NCBI GenBank assembly: GCA_002499445.1
Contig: DALS01000053.1
Coordinates: 1-45,735, forward strand
Source: Methanosarcina sp. UBA293
GTDB lineage: Archaea; Halobacteriota; Methanosarcinia; Methanosarcinales; Methanosarcinaceae
DNA: 45,735 nt
Direction: 5' to 3'
Below, piece after piece: positions 17,716 to 26,571 of this stretch. The position numbers and the translations under genes were made by a program. Numbering within the stretch: the stretch's first letter is position 1; each line of letters opens with the position of its first letter. The notes below the pieces were generated by a model, which saw only the letters and a list, made by a program, of their open reading frames with translations, did no database searches and was not told the DNA's origin.

Positions 17716-19392
17716 ATGACAGCGGAACTTGAAACTATACTGGATTATCACAAGGCTAGTAAACATAATTTCAAAGCTTATGCTCCTGGTCCTAGCCGCC
17801 TGGATATGTCAATCAAGCCAGATCCTTTTCTTAATTATCATGGAACTCGACATTTCAATCTGGAAATCTGGAGCGATGAGCAAATAAAAGCCGAGATTTT
17901 TCCCACTTATGAGCAGGTATTCTTACCGGAAAAACCCAAACCGTCTGAACTGAATGCAGAATCAATTTCCAGGCTTTTTTTTGACAGTTTTGCCATTTCG
18001 GCCTGGAAAAAGGCAGATGATACAAAATGGCCTCTTCGAGTCAATCCTTCAAGCGGAAACCTTCATCCTACCGAGGTTTACCTTCTTTCAGGCCTTGTGA
18101 AAGGGCTTCTGAAAAGCCCTTCAGTCTGCCATTATGCTCCTTTGCCTCATGCTCTTGAACTCAGAACCGAATTTCCTAGAGAGACTTGGGAGTTATTAAG
18201 TTTGGGCTTTCCTGAAGGCACTTTTTTTGTGGGTCTGACTTCAATTTTTTGGCGGGTTTCCTGGAAATACGGGCTCAGAGCCTTCAGATATTCACAGCAT
18301 GATATAGGGCATGCAATTGCCGCCCTGACCTTTGCCGCTGCCGGGCTCGGCTGGAAGACAAGCCTTCTTGCAGACATGGGTTCGGAAGAAGTTGCAGCGC
18401 TTCTTGGCATCTTCGGAGAGATCGGCCCTGAAAAACAGGAGCCTGCCTGTCTGCTTGCGGTCTATCCGGCAGATGAAACCTGTAGCAGAATCTCTTCAAC
18501 TGTGGTTTCGACTTTTAAAAACCTTTCTTGGGCAGGCACCCCTAATAGTTTAAGCGCGGAGCATGTTGAATGGCTAGGGATTGAAAAAGCTGCTTCGGCG
18601 GCTCAAAAAAGGGAAAGCGATTACTTTGAGAAAAGAGAAGAATCAGAAAAAGAAATAAAATCCGGAACGCGGGCAGTTTCACTCCTGAAAGCCAGTAATT
18701 CCAGGAATCTGCTTGATTCTGAGGCCGTTCCCCTGCGCAGCATTATCCGGGGAAGGAGAAGTGCTATCGAAATGGATAATAGCGCATACATGGAAAAAGA
18801 AACTTTCTACGCAATGCTGCAAAGAACCCTGCCGGAAAATAATCCGATTTTCAATACCCTTGTTTTTGGTTCTTTTACTCACCTACTGCTTTTCATAAAT
18901 CGGGTAAAGGATCTTCTTCCAGGACTTTATATTTTCCTTCGCAAACCTGAGGAAAAAGAGAAATTTAAAGCTGCTATCAGGCCGGACTTTTTATGGGAAA
19001 AACCAAAAAACTGCCCATCAGACCTTGAGTTTTACTTGCTTTTGGAAGAAACCCTGCATTCTTTTGCAGCCCAGCTTTCCTGCGCCCAGCGAAAAGTCGC
19101 AGATGCCTGTTTTACTGCCTGCATGCTCTCGGAATTTGAAGAGCCACTAAACAGGTTCGGTGCCTGGATCTATCCGTATCTTTTCTGGGAATGCGGAATT
19201 CTGGGACAACTTCTTTACCTTGAAGCTGAAGCAAATGGCCTCAGAGGCTGCGGGATAGGATGTTTCTTCGATGACCCTTTGCATGAGACCATAGGGCTTA
19301 AAGGACTTGAATACCAGGATCTCTATCACTTCGCTGTAGGCTCACCACTTCAGGAGATAGGTGTTATAACACTTCCCACGTATGAAGAATAA
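17716..19392 (+). CDS. SagB/ThcOx-type dehydrogenase, two nitroreductase domains
   Basis: An FMN-dependent oxidoreductase-like protein of about 558 residues with two nitroreductase-fold halves. The first (about 70-265) contains LRVNPSSGNLHPTEVYLL and FRYSQHDIGHAIAALTFAAAGLGW. The second (about 330-555) contains PLRSIIRGRRSAIEMD and LYLEAEANGLRGCGIGCFFDDPLHETIGL. SagB-type enzymes oxidise thiazolines and oxazolines in peptide natural products, but stand-alone forms like this are common and of unknown function. No YcaO or E1-like partner gene is present. The ATG at 17716 is used; a GTG at 17707 is equally possible because neither has a clear Shine-Dalgarno. Confidence 0.85.
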   Translation: MTAELETILDYHKASKHNFKAYAPGPSRLDMSIKPDPFLNYHGTRHFNLEIWSDEQIKAEIFPTYEQVFLPEKPKPSELNAESISRLFFDSFAISAWKKADDTKWPLRVNPSSGNLHPTEVYLLSGLVKGLLKSPSVCHYAPLPHALELRTEFPRETWELLSLGFPEGTFFVGLTSIFWRVSWKYGLRAFRYSQHDIGHAIAALTFAAAGLGWKTSLLADMGSEEVAALLGIFGEIGPEKQEPACLLAVYPADETCSRISSTVVSTFKNLSWAGTPNSLSAEHVEWLGIEKAASAAQKRESDYFEKREESEKEIKSGTRAVSLLKASNSRNLLDSEAVPLRSIIRGRRSAIEMDNSAYMEKETFYAMLQRTLPENNPIFNTLVFGSFTHLLLFINRVKDLLPGLYIFLRKPEEKEKFKAAIRPDFLWEKPKNCPSDLEFYLLLEETLHSFAAQLSCAQRKVADACFTACMLSEFEEPLNRFGAWIYPYLFWECGILGQLLYLEAEANGLRGCGIGCFFDDPLHETIGLKGLEYQDLYHFAVGSPLQEIGVITLPTYEE

Positions 19393-19452
19393 CCCTTATT
19401 CCTTTTTCCGCTCCTCTATAGTTTCTTTTCTTTTATCTCTCCTCAGAGTTTT

Positions 19453-19635
19453 TTAGTTTAACAATTTCGGGCTGTGAGAGCAAAACAGGTATCTAGCATC
19501 CAGATTTAAGTGGCATTCCACTATAATTCCACAGAAAATGCGGCCCAGAATATTCGGATCTGTTATAATTCCTTTATAATTCTTTTTTCCTAATTCCAGT
19601 AAAGAATAAATTCGGGTCAGTGAAGTTGCCTTCAC
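19453..19635 (-). pseudogene. C-terminal fragment of a CNNM/DUF21 protein
   Basis: The minus-strand frame reads IITDPNILGRIFCGIIVEC. This aligns with IITGSDILGRLLRGIVIEC near the C-terminus of the intact DUF21 protein encoded at 21358-22479, with the flanking LELGKKNYKG/LYWGQEKR also in register. The remaining roughly 320 residues are missing. It sits directly downstream of the other CNNM gene, so it looks like the leftover of a duplicated or deleted third copy. Confidence 0.65.
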
Positions 19636-19671
19636 AGCCTTCTATTTTCAGTCCTCTGAAATGTATATTGT

Positions 19672-20985
19672 TCAGTTAGCAGAAGAGATTGCAGGAACTC
19701 GTGTGATCAGCACTTTGTCTATCCGGTGACCATCCATATCAACCACCTCATAGCGCAGTTCTCTTAATTCAATATGGTCTCCCACTTTAGGGATTCTCTG
19801 CAAGATGAACATTATCATTCCGGCAACAGTCCGATAATATCCTTTCTCTTCTTCTGGAAAGGAATCCACAGATAAGGTATCTTTGAGCTTTTCAACAGGT
19901 GTATCCCCGTCGACCAGCAAGGAGCCATCTTCCCGAACCACTATCTGCATTTCCACAGGCTCGCCAAAGGAATAAACGTCTCCTACTATTGCTTCCATAA
20001 TGTCATGCAGAGTAATGATACCCTGGATACTTCCGTATTCATCAGTTATAAGGGCAATATGCACTCCTGTTTCTTTGAATAATTCAAGGAGTTTCAAAAC
20101 TGTTATAGCTTCAGGCACAATGAGAGGTTTCGTGACCGAACCTATAATATTAATTGTGCCGCTTTCCACAAGCTTTGCCAGGACATCCTTTACTGATACC
20201 ATACCGATAACATTGTCCAGATCCCCTTCATATGCCGGAAAATTGGATCGACCGCTTCCAATCATCTTTCGCAGGTTTTCATCGGTCGGATCTTCAAGGT
20301 CAAGCGCAATGATGTCACTGCGATGCGTCATTAGGGAATCGACTAGGCGGTCTCCGATATCGAACACTCCCTCTATCATGCTCAGTTCGACCCTTTCAAA
20401 CACTCCAGCCTCGGTTCCCTCTTCAAGCATAAACTTGATCTCCTCTTCCGTTACTGGCGGCTCGGTGATTTTTCGAATTCTCAGAGCCCGGAGCACAGCC
20501 TCAGTCGAATAACTGAGAATCATCACAAACGGTTTTGCTAAGACTGATAGGAAGAACATAGGTTTTGCGACGGCAGAGGCTATGGACTCCGCATTGTTGA
20601 GTGCAAGCCTTTTAGGGACAAGTTCCCCAAAAATCAGGGTAAGGTAGGTAATCACAACTACAACGAGAGTGATGCTGAGACCGCTGCTGTATGGAGCCAG
20701 AGTAGGGAATTCTCCAAGGTAAGCTGCAAGTTCCTCTGCTAGCGTGGCTCCACCGAATGCACCAGCAAAGATCCCAACAAGGGTAATTCCTATCTGGATA
20801 GTTGAGAGGAAAGGAGTGGGTTCATTCGCAAGTTTAAGTGCAACAGTTGCTTTTGTATTTCCTTCTTCCGCCTGTTGTTTGAGACGGATTTTTTTAGCTG
20901 AAACAAGGGCAAATTCTGACATGGCAAAGATGCCATTGAGTGCAATAAGAAGAAGTACGATAACGATCTCAAAAATATATGACAT
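19672..20985 (-). CDS. CNNM/HlyC/CorC family membrane protein with CBS pair
   Basis: A 437-residue protein in the usual order: N-terminal DUF21 (CNNM) transmembrane domain of about four helices (1-190, with FAMSEFALVSAKKIRL and GELVPKRLAL), a CBS pair (about 205-330, with VFDIGDRLVDSLM, VSVKDVLAKL and ALITDEYGSIQGIITLHDIMEAIVGD), and a C-terminal CorC_HlyC transporter-associated domain (about 345-430). The family is linked to divalent cation (Mg2+, Co2+) efflux or homeostasis. Adenine nucleotides or Mg2+ probably bind the CBS pair. It lies in tandem with a shorter paralogue upstream. The Shine-Dalgarno is weak. Confidence 0.92.
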   Translation of the reverse strand: MSYIFEIVIVLLLIALNGIFAMSEFALVSAKKIRLKQQAEEGNTKATVALKLANEPTPFLSTIQIGITLVGIFAGAFGGATLAEELAAYLGEFPTLAPYSSGLSITLVVVVITYLTLIFGELVPKRLALNNAESIASAVAKPMFFLSVLAKPFVMILSYSTEAVLRALRIRKITEPPVTEEEIKFMLEEGTEAGVFERVELSMIEGVFDIGDRLVDSLMTHRSDIIALDLEDPTDENLRKMIGSGRSNFPAYEGDLDNVIGMVSVKDVLAKLVESGTINIIGSVTKPLIVPEAITVLKLLELFKETGVHIALITDEYGSIQGIITLHDIMEAIVGDVYSFGEPVEMQIVVREDGSLLVDGDTPVEKLKDTLSVDSFPEEEKGYYRTVAGMIMFILQRIPKVGDHIELRELRYEVVDMDGHRIDKVLITRVPAISSAN

Positions 20986-21357
20986 TTCTCAGTTATTAAG
21001 CGAATCATGATATTTAAGGCTATCTGACTTCGACGAACATTGCTCCCCCGCCTTCGATTTCTATGAGCTCATATAGTACTGAAAGCTTTCTAGAGTATTA
21101 AACTGTATTTTATACTCTGTAAAATCCAGTTTCCTGATCGGGTTATGCAATTTCTGACAGTTTATGAATACTTCTTTTAATTCTAATATCCTATGTGAAA
21201 AATTCGGTAACTTTTAAGATACTCAGTAATTAACTGACACTTGATGATATTATGTTTACCATTTCAGCAAGGTTTTGACGAGGCTTTTTTGGGAAAGCCA
21301 GATAACAAGAGTTACCGAAATCCACCAATAATTTATTCTGCACTCGCTCTTCTTTTG
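20986..21357. other. 372-bp gap between the two CNNM genes
   Basis: No convincing gene. The minus-strand frames here are continuations or shadows of the upstream CNNM gene. No repeats or strong hairpins were seen. Confidence 0.4.
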
Positions 21358-22479
21358 TTATTCCTTTCTCTGCTCTTTGCCTTCTTTGATTCTTCTTCTC
21401 AAACTTCTCCGTCTTATAATTCCTGGCTGGGAAGGCGGGGTAGGTATCCCACACCCTGATGCCAGATCACATTCTATTACAATCCCTCGCAGCAGCCTGC
21501 CCAGAATATCTGAACCTGTAATAATCCTTTTTTCCTGACCCCAGTAGAGAATAAGGTCCTGATCGATTACATCATCTTCAGGGTGTTGCGGATATACCTT
21601 AAACTGCCGGATTACTTTCTCAAGCCTTGTATTTGGAGATTTCACAACAACCGGGAAGTGACAATAAGAAAGCGGAATGAAGGGACCTTTCTTGTAGACT
21701 GCATCCCTAAGGAAACCGTCCGCATCAAGCACCATTATTGGCTCATCCTGAGGATTGGTAATGATTACCCATTTTTTCCCGGAGGCTTCTATCTTTTGTA
21801 GAAATGGATCAGTTGGCTCTCTTTTGAAAGGAGGAAACACTGGACGGTTATTTTCTACCGGAAGAGAGATTATGCTTCTCTGGTCTATTATCGAGCCTTC
21901 ATCAGAAATGCTTACATCGTCTATGGAGAGAAAGTTCAGAGCTCCTATTCCTTCAAAAGTGCCTATGTCTGTCCTTCCTGATTCCATATGTTTTTCGAGC
22001 ATGATCCGCATAGACTGCTCCTTTAAAAGTTCAAGTTTTTCCCTGCCCAGCCACCAGTCAAGAATAAGGGCTGTAGGCTTGGCTACTGGATAGAGTAACA
22101 TCTGGTAAAAACGGACAACAGGAGTTAGCTTTGCTCCAAGTGACAGGGCGTTCCGGGAAAAGTACGCCTGAGGCATAATCTCTCCAAAACTGGTGATTAT
22201 GAAAGTAGAGAAAAGGAAAGCCGAAGCCCCAGTAAGCACGGAATCCGTAAGCAGGGCAATGAGAACGTTTACGGCTATATTTCCCCAGAGCAGGGTCGTA
22301 AGCAGGAAGTTTGAATCCCGCCGGATCTGCAGGATTTTGATAGCTTCTTTATTGCCAGCTTCGGCCTCGATCTCAAGTCTGAGTCTTCCAAGACCAAAAG
22401 TCCCTATCGTCATACCGGAGAAAATAGCGGACTGGGTGAGGCAGAGCAGTATTAATATCCAGGTAATTATTTCATTCAT
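21358..22479 (-). CDS. DUF21/CNNM membrane protein lacking the CorC domain
   Basis: A 373-residue relative of the neighbouring CNNM gene. The DUF21 membrane domain (about 1-170) carries IFSGMTIGTFGLGRLRLE and FGEIMPQAYFSRNALSL, followed by a degenerate CBS-like region with WVIITNPQDEPIMVLDADGFLRDA and DQDLILYWGQEKRIITGSDILGR. The CorC_HlyC domain is absent and the chain ends in a strongly basic tail (IIRRRSLRRRIKEGKEQRKE). It is probably a divalent-cation transporter or regulator of one. A fragment of its C-terminal region is repeated at 19453-19635. Confidence 0.85.
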   Translation of the reverse strand: MNEIITWILILLCLTQSAIFSGMTIGTFGLGRLRLEIEAEAGNKEAIKILQIRRDSNFLLTTLLWGNIAVNVLIALLTDSVLTGASAFLFSTFIITSFGEIMPQAYFSRNALSLGAKLTPVVRFYQMLLYPVAKPTALILDWWLGREKLELLKEQSMRIMLEKHMESGRTDIGTFEGIGALNFLSIDDVSISDEGSIIDQRSIISLPVENNRPVFPPFKREPTDPFLQKIEASGKKWVIITNPQDEPIMVLDADGFLRDAVYKKGPFIPLSYCHFPVVVKSPNTRLEKVIRQFKVYPQHPEDDVIDQDLILYWGQEKRIITGSDILGRLLRGIVIECDLASGCGIPTPPSQPGIIRRRSLRRRIKEGKEQRKE

Positions 22480-23142
22480 TCTGAGTCTATAACCTCTGTA
22501 ATTTCCATATAGTCATAATTTAATAGCTTAATCGTCAATAACTTTAACATAAGCATAGGTTTAACGCTTAATCCATCAAATCTTATATATTTAACTTGAT
22601 CGCCATTGTCTTCTAAATCTGGTTTATGGTTTTGTATTGCTTATTTCGTATTTTCATATGCATTTTTATAATTTTCCTTAAGATTTTACTTTTCCTGAAC
22701 CATTGATTTCTTGTGAGCTTTATGCGATTTAACAGTAATACCGCGGAAAATCCAGCCAGTTTTAATCTAATTCCGGATAAATTTAATTTAACTGAATTTA
22801 ATTGAATTTAATTAATTTATTGAATTCAATTATTAATCCTTTATCATAATTTCATTTGTGTTCTCTCAGGTATATTCGACGATACATTTTATCCTCTGTC
22901 AACAATCGCTTCAAGTTCGTCATTCCAGCCAGTTATAACTTAATGTCTATGAGTCTGTAAAAAAGATTGAATAGTATAATATTTAATGACAGATAAGTTA
23001 TATTAGTGGTCGATCAGTCGATCGTATTGTGGAACGATGTTGTCAAAAACATTATCTCTGAAAGCCTCTATTTTGCACATAAATCTATTGCGAATTCTGA
23101 CACTCCTGACCTGAGTAATGACCTTTCTAACCAGTGATATGC
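22480..23142. other. AT-rich divergent promoter region
   Basis: This region of about 660 bases separates a CNNM gene from the drug exporter. It contains an irregular run of GAATTTAATT-like units (about 22775-22840) and the inverted repeat at 23011-23024 listed separately. No open frame with coding character was seen. Confidence 0.5.
23011..23024. promoter_or_regulatory. possible operator upstream of the MFS exporter
   Basis: CGATC-AGTC-GATCG is a perfect 5-bp inverted repeat with a 4-bp spacer, about 120 bases before the exporter start. Drug exporters are commonly repressed by TetR or MarR-type dimers at such sites. No regulator gene is adjacent, so the assignment is inference. Confidence 0.35.
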
Positions 23143-24621
23143 ATGAAAAAAGAAAAAAATAATGTCAGATCATCTACTGAAGTCTCAGAGATCTGCCACA
23201 TCCCTGATGTTCCTGTTGATAGTACAGGGAAAAAGATTGTGCTCCTTATTGCGATACTTGCGGGATTTATTACTCCTTTTGACGGCTCAGCAGTAAACAT
23301 TGCCCTGCCTGCGCTTGGGGCCGAATTTCATATGGATGCTATTGATCTCTCATGGGTTGCTACTGCGTATCTCCTTTCTTCAGCATTGTTTCTTGTCCCG
23401 TTCGGAAAAATCGCAGATATTTATGGAAGAAAGAAAGTTTTTCTTTATGGTATCACAATCTTCAGCCTTTCGTCTCTAATTATGACAATGGTTTCCTCAG
23501 CGGAAATGTTGATTGGAGTGCGGGTTGTACAGGGGATTGGAAGTGCCATGATCTTCGGGACAGGCGTTGCTATAGTTACCTCAGTCTTCCCGCCTGGGGA
23601 GCGTGGAAGAGCTCTTGGTATTTATATTACTGCAGTTTATATCGGGCTTTCCATTGGTCCCTTACTTGGAGGGGCAATGACACAATATCTTGGCTGGAGG
23701 AGTATTTTCTTTGTAAATGTCCCTATAGGTATTATAGCAATTCTCCTGATCCTCTGGAAGGTTAAAGGCGAATGGGCTGAATGCAGAGGAGAGAAGTTCG
23801 ACCTGATGGGGTCAGTCTTGTACGGTGCAGCGGTAGTTGCAGTTATGTACGGTTTCTCAGTGCTTCCGGCTTTTAAAGGGACTGTTCTAATAGCCGTGGG
23901 GATTATCGGAATAATTGTTTTTGCGCTGTACGAGATGAGAATACCTTTCCCAGTTCTTGACATCACACTTCTCACAAAAAATCGAATTTTTGCCTTTTCG
24001 AATCTATCTGCACTCATCAATTACAGTGCAACTTTCGCGGTGACTTTTCTCTTAAGTCTTGACTTGCAGTACACGAAAGGCTTCACGCCTGGACATGCAG
24101 GGAGTATCTTGGTAGTGCAACCTGTTGTCATGGCTATGATTTCTCCAATTGCAGGCAGGCTCTCTGATAGGATTGAACCGCGAACTGTTGCATCTACAGG
24201 AATGGCATTTACAGCGTTTGGGCTCTTCCTTCTCATCTTCCTTACAGAAGCAACTCCTATTTGGTACCTTGTTGTTGCCCTGATTATTCTTGGTATAGGT
24301 TTTGGGCTTTTCTCGTCCCCAAACACGAATGCAATAATGAGTTCTGTCGATAAAAGATACTACGGCGTAGCATCGGGCATGAACGGGACTATGCGTCTCC
24401 TTGGCCAGATGCTCTCCATGGGTATTGCAATGATGATTTTTGCAATTGTCATCGGTCCTGTGGAGATCACGCCACCATATTACTCCCAGTTTTCTTTAAG
24501 CCTGCGTTATGCGTTTATCCTGTTTACTGTCTTTTGCATTATAGGGATATTCACATCCCTGGTGAGAGGGAAAAGGAGTCAGACAATTCATGCCAGTATA
24601 CCTGAAAAAAGCAAAAAGTAA
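23143..24621 (+). CDS. MFS drug exporter, DHA2 family (14 TM)
   Basis: A proton-driven multidrug exporter of the EmrB/QacA type in the cytoplasmic membrane. The sequence shows 14 hydrophobic segments, the early motif FITPFDGSAVNIALPALG, motif A GKIADIYGRKKVFLYG, and motif C-like GLSIGPLLGGAMTQYLGWRSIFFVNVPIG. ATG 23143 gives 492 residues; a GTG three codons earlier is the alternative, and neither has a good ribosome-binding site. The 41-base gap to the iron-sulfur flavoprotein gene suggests co-transcription. The substrate cannot be inferred. Confidence 0.93.
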   Translation: MKKEKNNVRSSTEVSEICHIPDVPVDSTGKKIVLLIAILAGFITPFDGSAVNIALPALGAEFHMDAIDLSWVATAYLLSSALFLVPFGKIADIYGRKKVFLYGITIFSLSSLIMTMVSSAEMLIGVRVVQGIGSAMIFGTGVAIVTSVFPPGERGRALGIYITAVYIGLSIGPLLGGAMTQYLGWRSIFFVNVPIGIIAILLILWKVKGEWAECRGEKFDLMGSVLYGAAVVAVMYGFSVLPAFKGTVLIAVGIIGIIVFALYEMRIPFPVLDITLLTKNRIFAFSNLSALINYSATFAVTFLLSLDLQYTKGFTPGHAGSILVVQPVVMAMISPIAGRLSDRIEPRTVASTGMAFTAFGLFLLIFLTEATPIWYLVVALIILGIGFGLFSSPNTNAIMSSVDKRYYGVASGMNGTMRLLGQMLSMGIAMMIFAIVIGPVEITPPYYSQFSLSLRYAFILFTVFCIIGIFTSLVRGKRSQTIHASIPEKSKK

Positions 24622-24661
24622 TACGTTAATCCTGCGTAATTCATTTAATCAAGGTGATAAC

Positions 24662-25330
24662 ATGAAAATTCTTGGTGTTAATGCAAGTCCGAGAGGAAAT
24701 GAGAGCAATACCCTTCAACTGGTGAGATCCGTGATCAAAGGCGCTGAATCTGAAGGCGCAGAAGCTGAATTGATAGATCTCTACGACCTGCGTGTAGAAT
24801 ACTGCACTGGATGTGGAGCCTGTTATGCGACCGGAGAATGCCCCCAACTTGATGACTTTGAGGAGCTTTTTGAAAGAATTCTTAACTCCGATGGAATTGT
24901 CCTTGGCGCTCCAAATTATATCAATTCGGTTCCAGCACCTATGAAGGCCCTCTTTGACCGGCTTTCAGATGCTATCCATTGCCAGATGCTAACCGGAAAG
25001 TTCGGATGCTCTGTATGCACGGCTGGAGGGAGCAAAGAAGATGCAGTCGTTGATTACATGAATAGTGTGCTCACGAACCTTGGCGTTACAGTTGTTGGAG
25101 GTCTTGGTATTGCGATGCATGGAGACATGGATGCACCCCAGAAGGCTGCTGGAGCTGCCGAAGAACTTGGTAAGAAGCTGGTAAAGTCAATCCGCGGAGA
25201 ACTAAAATATCCAGATCAGGATGAACTGCACCGCCGTAACACAGAATATTTCTGCCAGCTTGCAAAATCCAACAAAGAGCGGTTTGCCCACGATTATGAA
25301 TGGTATGTCCAGAAAGGCTTGATAAAATAA
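24662..25330 (+). CDS. iron-sulfur flavoprotein (Isf family)
   Basis: A 222-residue flavodoxin-fold NADPH-dependent FMN-reductase family protein. The FMN-binding start is KILGVNASPRGNESNT, and the compact cluster motif CTGCGACYATGEC gives C48-X2-C51-X2-C54-X5-C60, as in archaeal Isf, which binds FMN and one [4Fe-4S] and passes electrons from ferredoxin, possibly to O2 or peroxide. APNYINSVPAPMKALFDR is the second flavin loop. AAGGTGAT before the ATG decides the start; a longer frame overlapping the exporter gene is spurious. It follows the exporter closely and precedes the glutaredoxin/FDR pair, so it belongs to a redox cluster. Confidence 0.92.
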   Translation: MKILGVNASPRGNESNTLQLVRSVIKGAESEGAEAELIDLYDLRVEYCTGCGACYATGECPQLDDFEELFERILNSDGIVLGAPNYINSVPAPMKALFDRLSDAIHCQMLTGKFGCSVCTAGGSKEDAVVDYMNSVLTNLGVTVVGGLGIAMHGDMDAPQKAAGAAEELGKKLVKSIRGELKYPDQDELHRRNTEYFCQLAKSNKERFAHDYEWYVQKGLIK

Positions 25331-25517
25331 GAATTATCCGGATGCCTGCAATTGTGTATGCCTGCAGCCGGATTCTGAAGACTGTACAGTCGAAATACAA
25401 AACTTGCAGCCTGCCAGAACTTCAATTTTCCGGCAGGCTCAGAGGTTAAATGTGCTTTTGAGGTAAAATACTCATAGGTGTACTGCCATAACTTTATTGT
25501 GGCTGGGGGTTAATCTA

Positions 25518-25823
25518 ATGGATGTATCTACTCTGGATAAGGAGAAAGGAGCTCACATTTCCGGAACTGACAGGGGTAAGGTTGTAATGTATGGCCTTAG
25601 CACCTGTGTATGGTGCAAAAAGACAAAGAAGCTACTTACTGACCTTGGTGTGGATTTCGACTTCATATATGTGGATAAGCTCGAAGGAGAAGAAGAATAC
25701 CAGGCTGTTGAGGAAGTTAAACGCTTCAACCCTTCAGCTTCTTTCCCAACAACTATTATAAATGGGGAAAAGGCTATCGTGGGTTTTAAAGAAAAAGAAA
25801 TCCGTGAAGCTCTTGGGTTTTAA
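25518..25823 (+). CDS. glutaredoxin-like (NrdH-type) thiol protein
   Basis: A 101-residue thioredoxin-fold protein with the redox motif CVWC (C30/C33), the cis-Pro region ASFPTTIINGEKAIVGF, and an N-terminal extension of about 20 residues. The start is ATG 25518, eight bases after GGGGG. The gene next to it encodes a ferredoxin:disulfide reductase. In Methanosarcina the equivalent pair is known to deliver electrons from ferredoxin to a class III ribonucleotide reductase, so this protein is probably the reductase's substrate. No nrdD is in the window. Confidence 0.88.
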   Translation: MDVSTLDKEKGAHISGTDRGKVVMYGLSTCVWCKKTKKLLTDLGVDFDFIYVDKLEGEEEYQAVEEVKRFNPSASFPTTIINGEKAIVGFKEKEIREALGF

Positions 25824-25914
25824 GGGGAAATTAGGCTGAAAGAAGATTACTGATTTTTGATAAAACTTTTTTTGAAAAAGTTTTTGTTTAAGGGGGAGTT
25901 GGGCTGAAAGAAGA
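25821..25914. repeat. 26-bp direct repeat flanking a hairpin
   Basis: 25821-25846 and 25889-25914 match at 23 of 26 positions (both begin TAAGGGG and end GGCTGAAAGAAGA). The first copy contains the glutaredoxin stop codon. The second contains the Shine-Dalgarno and presumed start of the reductase gene. Between them lies the 10-bp inverted repeat AAAACTTTTT-TTG-AAAAAGTTTT (25862-25884) followed by T-rich sequence. Confidence 0.85.
25862..25884 (+). terminator. hairpin between glutaredoxin and FDR genes
   Basis: Perfect 10-bp arms with a 3-base loop, followed by TTTTTGTTTA. It could attenuate transcription between the two genes or be a copy of a dispersed Methanosarcina hairpin; a similar perfect hairpin lies at 33861-33881. 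Confidence 0.45.
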
Positions 25915-26452
25915 GGAAGCTGCCGATGAAGGCATAACCGAAGAATTGGTGGACAAGGTCTACAGGCGTTTGAATGACCAGGTCGAAAAGTCGGGGTATC
26001 ATCTTAATCCTGACGTAGAGTTTACAAAGGATCTTGTGCGAGGACTGCTCGCCAATGAGCAACGATACGGTTACTGGTCCTGCCCTTGTAGGCTTTCTGC
26101 TAATAATCTGGAAGAAGACCTGGATATTGTCTGTCCCTGCTATTATAGAGATCCCGATCTCAACGACTACGGAGCCTGTTACTGTGCACTTTACGTTTCG
26201 GATGAGGTTATCCGGGGAGAGAGAAGCGTAGAATCAATTCCTGAAAGGCGACCTCCTAAAGCACAGAGAGACGCCGAAAGAGAGGAAGAAAAGAAGAGAG
26301 CCGAGATGATGGAAACTATGGAGTTTACTGGAAAACTTTCAAAACCGGTATGGAGATGCAAGGTTTGCGGATATCTTTGTGCAATGGATGAACCGCCTGG
26401 TGTCTGTCCTATCTGTAAAGCGAGAAAAGAACGATTTGAGCGGTTTATGTAA
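25904..26452 (+). CDS. ferredoxin:disulfide reductase with rubredoxin domain
   Basis: The catalytic domain (about residues 15-105) has the ferredoxin:thioredoxin reductase cysteines in WSCPCRL, IVCPCYY and GACYCAL; the usual CHC motif is CYC here. A charged linker joins it to a C-terminal rubredoxin-like domain with two CxxC pairs (WRCKVCGY, GVCPICKARK). The Methanosarcina enzyme of this architecture is characterised: ferredoxin reduces the [4Fe-4S] site, which cleaves disulfides. The frame is open back to a TAA at 25889 but has no ATG, GTG or TTG before a TTG at 25946, which would remove the first helix. A CTG at 25904 lies seven bases after GGGGG and is the preferred start (182 aa). Confidence 0.87.
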   Translation: MKEEEAADEGITEELVDKVYRRLNDQVEKSGYHLNPDVEFTKDLVRGLLANEQRYGYWSCPCRLSANNLEEDLDIVCPCYYRDPDLNDYGACYCALYVSDEVIRGERSVESIPERRPPKAQRDAEREEEKKRAEMMETMEFTGKLSKPVWRCKVCGYLCAMDEPPGVCPICKARKERFERFM

Positions 26453-26490
26453 GTTCGGTAAATTTCTTCTTTACTATTTTCATTATTTAC

Positions 26491-26520
26491 TTATTTATTT
26501 ATTTATTTATTTATTTATTT
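26491..26520. repeat. TTAT microsatellite
   Basis: Seven and a half uninterrupted copies of TTAT follow the reductase gene. The run is T-rich and may also serve as the terminator. Confidence 0.85.
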
Positions 26521-26571
26521 TCTTCTAGTCTATTTATGCTTTCTAATTTCAGGTTTTTTTATATGATGTAA

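Noticed and set aside
17716..19392. thiazole/oxazole-modified peptide biosynthesis cluster
   Set aside because: Only the SagB-type gene is present; there is no YcaO, E1-like or precursor peptide gene nearby.
24590..24661. N-terminal extension of the iron-sulfur flavoprotein overlapping the exporter gene
   Set aside because: The ATG at 24662 has a good AAGGTGAT site and begins exactly at the flavodoxin fold; the extension is only the exporter's 3' end in another frame.
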